Positions 52,698 to 60,179 of a stretch of DNA of 64,000 nt are shown here, piece by piece; within the stretch, counting starts at the first letter, position 1; every line of letters begins with the position of its first letter. Source of the stretch: Cytobacillus depressus (GTDB lineage Bacteria; Bacillota; Bacilli; Bacillales; Cytobacillaceae); the NCBI RefSeq assembly GCF_008923245.1, contig NZ_WBOS01000004.1, forward strand, positions 186,001-250,000, read 5' to 3'. The notes beneath the pieces were generated by a model. That model had not been told where the DNA came from. It saw nothing but the letters and a program-made list of their open reading frames with translations, and made no database searches. Both the position numbers and the translations under genes were made by a program.

Positions 52698-53999
52698 GTG
52701 ATTCACAAAAACATCATTCGTACTTTCATGATCGAAATTCCCTCTACTCCAGGAAATCTTGGAAAAGTGGCAACAGTAATAGGTCTTGCGGGAGGAGATA
52801 TAGGTGAAATCGAGACAATACAGGTGGGTCCTAATTATACAACGCGTAATATTACTGTCCAAGTCGAGCATGAAGAACAACTATCGGATTTGTTAGAGGC
52901 CATTCACAAATTAGAAGGCAGATTCCGAATCCACACTGTCTCTGATGAAGTCCTTCGTTCACACGAAGGCGGAAAAATTCACATGAAAAGCAAAAGGCCT
53001 ATTGAATCTTTAGCTGACTTGAGACGAGTGTATACACCAGGAGTGGCAGACGTTTGTCGTGTAATAGAGGCTGAACCGGAAAAAGCAAGAATTTATACCA
53101 GTATTGGCAATACAGTGGCTATTATCACTGACGGAACTGCGATACTCGGTCTTGGAGACATTGGGCCAGTTGCGGGCATGCCGGTAATGGAGGGGAAAGC
53201 AGCCCTCTTCGACAAATTAGCTGGTATCAATGGAGTTCCTATTCTTTTGGATACGAAAGATCCTGAAGAAATCGTACAAACAGTAAAAAATATTTCCTTA
53301 GGGTTTAGCGGAATCCTTTTGGAGGATATCGCTTCCTCACATTGCTTTGAAGTAGAAGAACGCCTGAAGAAGGAGCTAGACATTCCAGTAATGCACGACG
53401 ATCAGCATGGAACAGCAGTAGTAACCCTGGCTGCAGCCATTTCTGCCTGCAAAAGTGCTGGAGTTGACCTGAGAAAAGCACGGGTGGGGCAAATTGGTCT
53501 AGGGTCGGCAGGATTGGCTATCTGTCGGATGCTGATGGCTTATGGAGTAAAGAGTGTTATTGGGGCGGACAAGTCCCCAGAGGCAAAGACACGTTTGGAG
53601 AATTATGGTGGTCATTCTGTTAATAGCATCGAAGAACTTATGGAATGTAGTGACATTGTCATCGCCACTACTGGTGTTCCAGGACTTATCAAAAAGGAAT
53701 GGGTGCGCCAAGGTCAAGTAATTCTGGCTTTGTCAAATCCAAAACCAGAGATTGAACCTAAAGACGCCCTGCAGGCAGGGGCTGCTTATGCTGCGGATGG
53801 ACGCTCTGTAAATAATATCCTGGGGTTTCCTGGAATATTCAGAGGGGTATTGAATGCGGGATTTACCCAGATTACTCATCCGATGCTAGTCGCCGCAGCC
53901 GAAGCTATCGCCGCCTGCACGAAATCAGGAGATTTGGTACCTCATCCACTAGATCCAAACGTCCATGAAATGGTGGCTAAAGCTGTGGAGTGTACTTGA
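52698..53999 (+). CDS. NAD(P)-dependent malic enzyme with N-terminal ACT domain
   Basis: A 433-residue oxidative decarboxylase (malate to pyruvate). Residues 1-80 form an ACT-like regulatory domain (TFMIEIPSTPGNLGKVATVIGLAGGDIGEI), then the malic domain (RRVYTPGVADVCR, ILGLGDIGPVAGMPVMEGKAALF, MHDDQHGTAVV) and the NAD-binding domain (GQIGLGSAGLAI). GTG 52698 follows GGAGG at 12 bases. After aspartase and fumarase it would feed aspartate carbon into pyruvate. Confidence 0.93.
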   Translation: MIHKNIIRTFMIEIPSTPGNLGKVATVIGLAGGDIGEIETIQVGPNYTTRNITVQVEHEEQLSDLLEAIHKLEGRFRIHTVSDEVLRSHEGGKIHMKSKRPIESLADLRRVYTPGVADVCRVIEAEPEKARIYTSIGNTVAIITDGTAILGLGDIGPVAGMPVMEGKAALFDKLAGINGVPILLDTKDPEEIVQTVKNISLGFSGILLEDIASSHCFEVEERLKKELDIPVMHDDQHGTAVVTLAAAISACKSAGVDLRKARVGQIGLGSAGLAICRMLMAYGVKSVIGADKSPEAKTRLENYGGHSVNSIEELMECSDIVIATTGVPGLIKKEWVRQGQVILALSNPKPEIEPKDALQAGAAYAADGRSVNNILGFPGIFRGVLNAGFTQITHPMLVAAAEAIAACTKSGDLVPHPLDPNVHEMVAKAVECT

Positions 54000-54072
54000 A
54001 AGGAAGTTCCTAGTGCTGTGATGATTGCAAGGTGCTCTTCCTTGCATGCTGCAGCATTCGAATGATTAGATA

Positions 54073-54124
54073 AGGTGCCAGACCCCCGCCACGGTAATGC
54101 TTTAAAACACCAGGGGACAGACAC
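54073..54124. repeat. Palindrome copy at the left of the peptidase fragment
   Basis: AGGTGCCAGACCCCCG pairs imperfectly with CCAGGGGACAGACACC; the central ACGGTAATGCTTTAA matches other copies. The homology to the peptidase gene begins about 10 bases after its right end. Confidence 0.8.
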
Positions 54125-54134
54125 CATATTTAAT

Positions 54135-54623
54135 TCCACATCCATGTCGCTTGGCGTATCATTAGCACCAAATGGACCGACTTTACCAAGTATTAAAAAC
54201 GGCTTATACAATGACCTAACTCGCCAGATGCATGTCTATGTGTACGATGCATTAAAAGATTACGGCTATATGCATATTGATCGTTACCAAACTGGTAGTG
54301 GTGATAAGAGATACGAGATTGACATAAAAGGCGGAGTTGTTTCTGCGATGATGCTGGGCTTAAACTACGACAATATCAATCCAACTAATCACAGCAACCC
54401 AGCCATCTTCTTTGAAACGAAAGGAAATAGAAGAGATGGGAACCTAGGACAAAAATCAAACGGGCATTTAATCAAACAAAATTATCTTGGATTAAAAGCC
54501 TTATTTTACGGCTTAACGACAGGTGAAGTAGAAAATGTTGTTCCAGACCGTTGGGAAGAGATTCTTGTTTACCCGCTAGCTGGGTATCAAACGGATTCTG
54601 GGATTATTCCGGTAAGTTATTAA
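54135..54623 (+). pseudogene. 3' fragment of a second M14 peptidase gene
   Basis: About 163 codons match the end of the gene at 44000 (from 44657) with few changes, many of them at silent positions, and one codon is missing in the C-terminal tail (RWEEILVYP against RWDEEIPVYP). It keeps the catalytic Glu region (FFETKGN) but lacks the signal peptide and all zinc ligands, so it cannot be an active enzyme. It may still be translated from inside the palindrome, but no ribosome binding site is seen. Palindromes flank it on both sides. Confidence 0.88.
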
Positions 54624-54633
54624 AAATATTATT

Positions 54634-54686
54634 GGTGCCTGACCTCATGGTGCAAAATACTTTATTTCGCTGAGGGCTGCCTTTTG
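54634..54686. repeat. Decayed palindrome at the right of the peptidase fragment
   Basis: TTGGTGCCTGACCTCA has a poor partner in GCTGAGGGCTGCC. The bases between stop codon and palindrome (AAAATATTATTGGTGCC) match those after the intact gene at 45149, so it was copied with the gene end. Confidence 0.7.
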
Positions 54687-54933
54687 TTGTTAGTGTATAA
54701 AGCTTAGAGATAAAATCTCTAAGCATTTATCGCATTATAAGCTTAAAAAATATTAAAGCCGTTAAAATGAAACATATTAGATCTATGTCAAAAGACTCGT
54801 TTATTTTACCCTTTTGATTGAACGAGTATGTCTTATTTTTATGGGTAGTAACAAACATCCAAGCAAGAATTAAATGACAAAAAAAGACTAACAATAAACC
54901 ATTAATGTAGCTGCAAGTAGGGCTAAAAATCAA

Positions 54934-55378
54934 ATGAGGCTTTATCATTCAGTCGAACTAGATGAATTGAAAAAGAGTTGTTACCGATACCAGTTATTAA
55001 GCTATTGTAAAAATCCAGCAAGGGTAAATGAAATTGTAGAGAACTTATCAGAAAAATGCGAATCTCAATTTGAGATTGAAGTATTACGTATGTTCTTAGC
55101 GAAAGGATATAGTTCAACCTCAAGTTAAATTAGGAAATTATCTTATTAATTTAGTTTTTGAAGGTATCAGAGACCGACTTGCTGTTGAATGCGATGGTGA
55201 GAGATGGCACGGTCCTGAAAAATGGGAAGAGGATATGCAACGCCAATATGATTTAGAACGAGCAGGATGGAAGTTTTGGAGAGTTAGAGGTAGAGAGTTT
55301 TTTTACAATAAAACTAAATCACTCGAAAGTTTATGGAGTAAATTAGAGGAAATGGGTATAGAGAAGGTTGCTAACTGA
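54934..55378 (+). pseudogene. Frameshifted C-terminal fragment of a helicase/DUF559-type nuclease
   Basis: The first frame (54934-55128) gives RLYHSVELDELKKSCYRYQL and on to FLAKGY. The sense then continues in another frame from about 55110 ([49 protein letters not shown]) to TGA 55378. The second part is the PD-(D/E)XK-like nuclease domain (MTES_1575/DUF559) found at the end of large AAA-type helicases. The helicase body is missing and there is at least one frameshift, so it is a relic of a lost defence or repair gene. Confidence 0.8.
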
Positions 55379-55466
55379 GATGATTATTAAATGAATTAAC
55401 ACAACACAAGAGTTTTGCTCTTACGCTAAAATATATCTTTAAGAACAACGAAATTTAATCGACACG

Positions 55467-55500
55467 AAAACTGCCAAATTAATTTTTGGCAGTTTTTTTA
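55467..55500 (+). terminator. Terminator before the CBASS operon
   Basis: AAAACTGCCAAA pairs with TTTGGCAGTTTT over TTAATT, followed by more T. Confidence 0.82.
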
Positions 55501-55689
55501 CATCATATGTATTGAAGTAACTAATTTATATAGATTTATTGTGTATATTTGATATCATAGAATTTGATGGAATGTAATTCCAATTTACTATGACTATTAT
55601 CTTGCATTATTTGAACGAGAAGTAGTTTGCCTTATTATAGGCTTCTACTTTTGTTATAAAAAAATTTGACTTTGTGGGTGAATTGGTTT

Positions 55690-56310
55690 ATGGCAGATCC
55701 GAATAAAATAAATCAAATCAAAAAACTAAGGAAAAAAGCGGAGAATTCTAGAAATGCATACTTTATGTTATCTAAAAAATTTAGATTATCAAGTAGTTTA
55801 TTGCACTTTTTAATATTAATAGGTTCTACTGTAGTTGCCATTTTAACTTTCGCCAATTTTGATGTATTTTTACCTCTGATTAAAAACTTAACAGAGGCTG
55901 TTTATAAAGTAGTTATTGGTTTATTAGCCTCTATGGTATTTATATTTACAGTTATAGAAGAGTTCTTGAACTTATCAAGAAGAGCTTCTGAATATGAAAG
56001 TGCAGGGAAGCAATTAACTTCATTTATTCGCTATGCAGATTCTATTGAAAAACGGACAAATGTAACAGATGAAGATATCGACCATTTAACCTTACATTAC
56101 ACATTAATATGTGAGACAACCCCCATGATACCCGATAAGTATTTTCTTATGGCTAAAAGGCATCTTTATAGGAAAATTGAGATAAGTAAGGCACTTGAAC
56201 ATAATCCTCACATGATTCTATGGTTGTACAAGTTTAAAAAGATGTTAATAGAACTAAAAATAGCAGAAAGGAATGAGGTGAATAATGGGGAAAGTGATGA
56301 GAAAGAGTAA
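55690..56310 (+). CDS. SLATT-domain two-transmembrane effector of a type IV CBASS operon
   Basis: A 206-residue membrane protein of the SLATT type. A charged N-terminal helix (KINQIKKLRKKAENSRNAYFML) is followed by TM1 at about 37-56 and TM2 at about 71-92, then NLSRRASEYESAGKQL and a long cytoplasmic helical tail. SLATT proteins are predicted pore-forming effectors controlled by nucleotide signals. Start ATG 55690 has a weak GGGTGA site; TTG and other codons upstream to 55666 are possible. It overlaps the next gene by 26 bases. Base composition is AT-rich, as in the whole operon. Confidence 0.82.
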   Translation: MADPNKINQIKKLRKKAENSRNAYFMLSKKFRLSSSLLHFLILIGSTVVAILTFANFDVFLPLIKNLTEAVYKVVIGLLASMVFIFTVIEEFLNLSRRASEYESAGKQLTSFIRYADSIEKRTNVTDEDIDHLTLHYTLICETTPMIPDKYFLMAKRHLYRKIEISKALEHNPHMILWLYKFKKMLIELKIAERNEVNNGESDEKE

Positions 56311-56857
56311 CACTGCGCTGGTACTGTTTAGCGGAGGTATAGATTCTACTGCATTACTTGAATACTATCTTTCAAAAAAATATGAGGTTTCAGCTTTATT
56401 TTTTGATTATGGACAACCAAGCAGTAAAAATGAAAAACAGGTAGTTCAAGAAATTTGCCGGTACTATGAAATTAATTTAATTAAATCAAACACAGGCTTT
56501 TCTTTAACGAATAATAATGGTGAATTCGTAGGAAGAAATGCATTGCTTATTACAGCAGCCCTAAGTTTTCTTCCATCAAATTATTCAAAGATTGCAATAG
56601 GGATTCATGCTGGAACTCCTTATTATGATTGCTCTCAAACCTTCGTGGAAGATTGCCAAAGAATAATAGATGGTTATTTTAGCGGTACTGTATTACTTGA
56701 TGTTCCATTTCTCCAATTTACCAAAAAACAAATAATAGATTATTGCATACAGAAATCTATACCCGTCGATCTAACTTATAGTTGTGAACTTGGTCATGAG
56801 GGGAATTGTGGGAGATGTTTATCATGCAAAGATAGGAGGAGGATTCTGAATGAGTAG
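56285..56857 (+). CDS. QueC-like 7-deazaguanine enzyme (Cap9 of type IV CBASS)
   Basis: A 190-residue PP-loop ATP pyrophosphatase resembling QueC, which makes preQ0 from carboxy-deazaguanine. The ATP loop is FSGGIDST at 15-22. The C-terminal zinc site is Cys167, Cys175, Cys178 and Cys181 (CELGHEGNCGRCLSC), as in QueC. It is about 30 residues shorter than housekeeping QueC, and no queD, queE or queF is near. ATG 56285 follows GAGGTGA. It overlaps both neighbours, marking one transcription and translation unit. Confidence 0.9.
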   Translation: MGKVMRKSNTALVLFSGGIDSTALLEYYLSKKYEVSALFFDYGQPSSKNEKQVVQEICRYYEINLIKSNTGFSLTNNNGEFVGRNALLITAALSFLPSNYSKIAIGIHAGTPYYDCSQTFVEDCQRIIDGYFSGTVLLDVPFLQFTKKQIIDYCIQKSIPVDLTYSCELGHEGNCGRCLSCKDRRRILNE

Positions 56858-57818
56858 GTACTTATGTAAGGAAAGGTTAGTAAATGGAATAGAAGCGACT
56901 ACACCAATTCTAATACCGTCCTTTTCGAGTAAAGGCATAAGGCGGTTTGATGAAATCTTTTATAACTTAAAAGACTATTTATCAGATGCTACACTATTTA
57001 GTTCTTATGATTTATATTACAAACTAATCGATGGTAAACAAATATATGAAACCGAAATACTATTTATTGATAGCGGTGGTTATGAAACAGGAATTGAACC
57101 AGATTTGTCAGAAGTTTATGATTTTCCACATAAACCATTTGATTGGAATGAAGAGTTTTATTTTAAGCAAATAGCCTGTATTGAACCGATGACCGATATT
57201 GTGTTAATTAATTACGATTATATGGGACTATCAGTAATTGAACAAATAAATAAGGCGAATTCTATTTTTAGGCAGTTCCCTTTGTTTTCCAGTGACTTTT
57301 TAATTAAAGCAGAAAGCGGAGAAGGGAAAATAAATATTGAGAGTGTCATTAATAATGTATCTAGGTTATCTTCATTTTCAATTGTGGGTTTCACTGAAAA
57401 GGAGTTAGGTTATTCGGTATATGAAAGATGCCAGAATATATATAAAATCAGGACTGCTCTTGATGATAAAGGATTAAAACAGCCTATTCATATTTTTGGT
57501 TGCTTAGACCCACTAAACATTATTGTATATTTTTTGTGCGGAGCAGATATATTTGATGGATTATCATGGTTAAGATATGGCTTTAAAGATAATAATCCTG
57601 TTTATTTTAATAGCTTTTCTATTTCAAGTGGGAAATGGAATCTAAGAACAGATGAACTAAAACTGATTTCTTATTTAGAGAACATAAAAACTTTAAATAA
57701 CCTAAAACATAAAATGAAATTATTTACTCAGGAAAACGATTTGGCTGTTTTTGAATTGGATGAAATGACTGAAAGAGAGATAACCAAAATAATAGAATTA
57801 GTGAAGGAGGAGAAGTAA
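56850..57818 (+). CDS. TGT-like transglycosylase (Cap10 of type IV CBASS)
   Basis: A 322-residue TIM-barrel protein related to tRNA-guanine transglycosylase. The catalytic-pocket motif is IDSGGYET at 73-80, matching DSGGYQ of TGT but with Glu for Gln. A second conserved block, IHIFGCLDP then GADIFDGLSWLRYG with Asp236, corresponds to the nucleophile region. The zinc-binding cysteine cluster of bacterial TGT is absent, which argues against ordinary tRNA modification. ATG 56850 follows AGGAGGA and overlaps the QueC-like gene by 8 bases. Confidence 0.87.
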   Translation: MSRYLCKERLVNGIEATTPILIPSFSSKGIRRFDEIFYNLKDYLSDATLFSSYDLYYKLIDGKQIYETEILFIDSGGYETGIEPDLSEVYDFPHKPFDWNEEFYFKQIACIEPMTDIVLINYDYMGLSVIEQINKANSIFRQFPLFSSDFLIKAESGEGKINIESVINNVSRLSSFSIVGFTEKELGYSVYERCQNIYKIRTALDDKGLKQPIHIFGCLDPLNIIVYFLCGADIFDGLSWLRYGFKDNNPVYFNSFSISSGKWNLRTDELKLISYLENIKTLNNLKHKMKLFTQENDLAVFELDEMTEREITKIIELVKEEK

Positions 57819-58730
57819 TTGGGCAGCGGTGGAGGTTGGAATGTTCCAACGAAAAGTTTATCGGCTTTATTAAAAGACCAAGCTATTCAACAGCAAAAGG
57901 AAAACGAAAGAGCAATTAACGATTATCTTAAATCACTATTATCGGAGCTGAATAATCGTGATACAGAACAAGTTCAACGTCACTTGAATACGCTACAACG
58001 CGCAATAGAAAAAGAAGTAGATGGAACTGTTGACCTTTTATTTGGTGGCTCTATAAGTAAACATACCTATGCGCAAGGATTAAGTGATGTGGACATGTTA
58101 GTTAGGATTAATAATAGTGACTTAGCAAACGCAAAACCTCAAGATGTATTAGATTATTTTGTTAATCAAATCAAAAATAGACTCCCAAAAACAGAAGTGA
58201 AAAAAGGTGATTTAGCTGTTACTGTTAAATTCAGAAGTGGTTATGAAGTTCAATTATTACCAAGTATAAAGACAGCTACTGGTTATAAAATTGCAAAACC
58301 TAGTATTAACGAATGGAGTAACGTTATTAAGCCTAAGAAATTTGCTGAAAAGCTATCTAAGGTAAATCAATCAAATGGTGGTAAGGTTATACCGATGATT
58401 AAACTGTTCAAGAGTATTAACGACCAATTCCCCAAGAAAAACCGTCTTTCTGGCTACCATATTGAATCGTTAGCAATAGAGGCTTTCAAAAATAATCAAA
58501 CATTTCCTAAGACGGTAAAAGAAGCAATCCAAAAATTTTGTCTGCATTCCAGGTCAGCTGTTTTAAGTCCGATTAAAGATAGTACCGGTCAATCTTTACA
58601 TGTAGATGATTACTTAGGTGGAAAAGATAGTATCAGTAGAAAAAGAATAAGTATTAATTTCAGAATTTTAGAAAAGAAAATTAATAATGCTAGTTCAATT
58701 AATGAATGGAAGGACATACTTGGAAAATAG
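57819..58730 (+). CDS. CD-NTase (cGAS/DncV-like nucleotidyltransferase) of type IV CBASS
   Basis: A 303-residue nucleotidyltransferase that should make a cyclic oligonucleotide alarm signal on phage infection. The active site has GGS at 76-78 and Asp90-Val-Asp92 (GLSDVDML). The third acidic position seems to be Gln145 in YEVQLLPS, where most relatives have Asp, with Glu143 two residues earlier. The start is TTG 57819, immediately after the upstream stop and 6 bases after GAAGGAGGAG, so the protein begins Met-Gly-Ser-Gly-Gly-Gly-Trp. A free N-terminal glycine after Met removal would suit N-terminal conjugation by its QueC/TGT-like partners. Confidence 0.88.
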   Translation: MGSGGGWNVPTKSLSALLKDQAIQQQKENERAINDYLKSLLSELNNRDTEQVQRHLNTLQRAIEKEVDGTVDLLFGGSISKHTYAQGLSDVDMLVRINNSDLANAKPQDVLDYFVNQIKNRLPKTEVKKGDLAVTVKFRSGYEVQLLPSIKTATGYKIAKPSINEWSNVIKPKKFAEKLSKVNQSNGGKVIPMIKLFKSINDQFPKKNRLSGYHIESLAIEAFKNNQTFPKTVKEAIQKFCLHSRSAVLSPIKDSTGQSLHVDDYLGGKDSISRKRISINFRILEKKINNASSINEWKDILGK

Positions 58731-58738
58731 ATGAAATG

Positions 58739-58870
58739 AGGCATAGGAGTCGTAGAAGCCCCTCCTCATAGCGAAAGCTAGGCAGAATAAGGTGTATTTG
58801 TAGTAGAGTGCTTGATAAAGTGAGACCTGGGCGAGCCGAGAGTATGAGAATCCTGCTCTGGGCACCTTAA
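58739..58870 (+). mobile_element. Remnant resembling an IS200/IS605 (tnpB) right end
   Basis: GGAGTCGTAGAAGCCCCTCC, then TCATAGCGAAAGCTAGG, resembles the conserved 3' end and guide-RNA scaffold of IS200/IS605-family tnpB elements, in which GTAGAAGCC is followed by a hairpin. A further GC-rich structured segment (GGGCGAGCCGAGAG ... CTGCTCTGGGC) runs to 58862. No tnpA or tnpB reading frame is present. It begins 9 bases after the CD-NTase stop. Confidence 0.5.
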
Positions 58871-59585
58871 ATAATCCATACTCTATTAAAGCCCCAAAAT
58901 TATTTGGTTATAAGATTCTATCAAATTACATCTTTCAGAGTGGATTCCACTTTCAATATCAAGATTAAAGGAAGATGACAAGTGGCAGTAAAGATTACTT
59001 TCACTTTGTGACTATAGATAAATAATATTATCTCTAAATATCCATAGGAATCTCTTGCTAAACTATCGCTTTGCTAGATTATTAAAATATTGACTTAATC
59101 ATTTCTAATTCAATCATGTAATTCTTGAAGAGAGGGCTGTCCTCAATCTTATTTTTCAAGGCCGAAAAGATAGCAAGTTGTAATTATTCACTTTGAGGAA
59201 TAAGTATTTTATTTTTTTGTTCATTATTCATAGAGTAAAGCAAATTGCACATTCATTTTTTGTGGTAAATACGTGGTAAATATTTAAAATTTTTTTGGAT
59301 ATAAATATTAACTTATTATTAAGAAGGATGGTAGAAATATTTGTCGAATAGTTTTAATTCCAAATTCCGGTATCGCAACTTGACATGGAGCCTTTATGGG
59401 CAAGCTCCTTTAGCCAAGAAGCCAACAGTCATAAGGCTGGGCTATGCTATGCTATGCCACATAGGCTAGTAGCATGCCGCCATTCTATGTAAATTCACAG
59501 CATAATTTTTTCATTGCAAAACTCTGCACTTTTATTTTGCAAAATACAATAGTTTAAAGACAATAAAAATAATATGGGTGAAAGT
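58871..59585. other. Non-coding stretch between the two defence-like units
   Basis: No gene is seen. GTGGTAAATACGTGGTAAATA is a short direct repeat at 59261-59282. Around 59390-59475 a GC-richer stretch includes GCTAT repeated in tandem (CTATGCTATGCTATGCC) and several short dyads; it could encode a structured RNA or be IS debris. Confidence 0.4.
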
Positions 59586-60179
59586 ATGGATATAGATAAG
59601 ATTCGAAAAGAAATTATAGAAAGTGACACTGATACCATATTTAGAAATTATTTAAATGGAAATGATGTATGGTATTTTAAAGTCTTCCTTGGTGACCGAG
59701 ATTATTCGAGTAAATACGATGAATTCAAACGCTATGTGAATAATAAACTTAAAATTCGTTTCAATGAAATTGCCATTTTTGGAAGTGCTAAGTGTGGCTT
59801 TAGTTTATCTCCCGATAATAATCTGTCATTATTTCGTGAGGAATCTGACATTGACTTGGCATTAGTATCTAGAGATTTATATATGGAGTTTTGGGATCAA
59901 TATTTAAAAAAGTTATATAGGGGTGAAATAGTAAATTACAATAAATTTGCAAAAGGTATTTTCAGAAAGTTTATTGAACTTGATCAGTTTCCAGAAGATA
60001 TTTTTCTCTATCAGGAATGGGAGAAATTAGCTGATGCAGAGTTTTATCAACACCTTCAATTCGAATTTGGTATATCTCATGATATAAACTATCGTATATT
60101 TGAATCATGGGATGCTGTAGAAAATTATTATAAAGCTGGAATTTCAGAACTTAAGCGTAAATTGGAGGTTAATATATGA
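59586..60179 (+). CDS. Nucleotidyltransferase-fold protein paired with DUF262 protein
   Basis: A 197-residue protein with a Pol-beta-type nucleotidyltransferase core. The glycine motif is IFGSAKCG at 64-71, followed after an unusually long spacer by ESDIDLALV with Asp88 and Asp90. A third acidic residue is not clear. The C-terminal part is helical. ATG 59586 has GGGTGAAAG before it; ATG 59574 is possible. It overlaps the DUF262 gene by 4 bases. It could be a toxin-like or signal-making transferase; no HEPN antitoxin partner is present. Confidence 0.72.
   Translation: MDIDKIRKEIIESDTDTIFRNYLNGNDVWYFKVFLGDRDYSSKYDEFKRYVNNKLKIRFNEIAIFGSAKCGFSLSPDNNLSLFREESDIDLALVSRDLYMEFWDQYLKKLYRGEIVNYNKFAKGIFRKFIELDQFPEDIFLYQEWEKLADAEFYQHLQFEFGISHDINYRIFESWDAVENYYKAGISELKRKLEVNI

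Noticed and set aside
54727..54948. Minus-strand frame of 73 codons with two hydrophobic stretches
   Set aside because: The start has no ribosome binding site and overlaps the helicase fragment. The hydrophobicity could come simply from AT-rich sequence; a real small membrane protein cannot be excluded.
56285..57818. QueC-like and TGT-like genes as part of ordinary queuosine synthesis
   Set aside because: No queD, queE, queF or queA is near, the TGT zinc cluster is missing, and both genes are fused by overlaps to a CD-NTase and a 2TM effector gene.
56285..57818. The same two genes as a Dpd DNA-modification system
   Set aside because: No Dpd helicase or nuclease genes accompany them, whereas the CD-NTase and SLATT genes fit CBASS.
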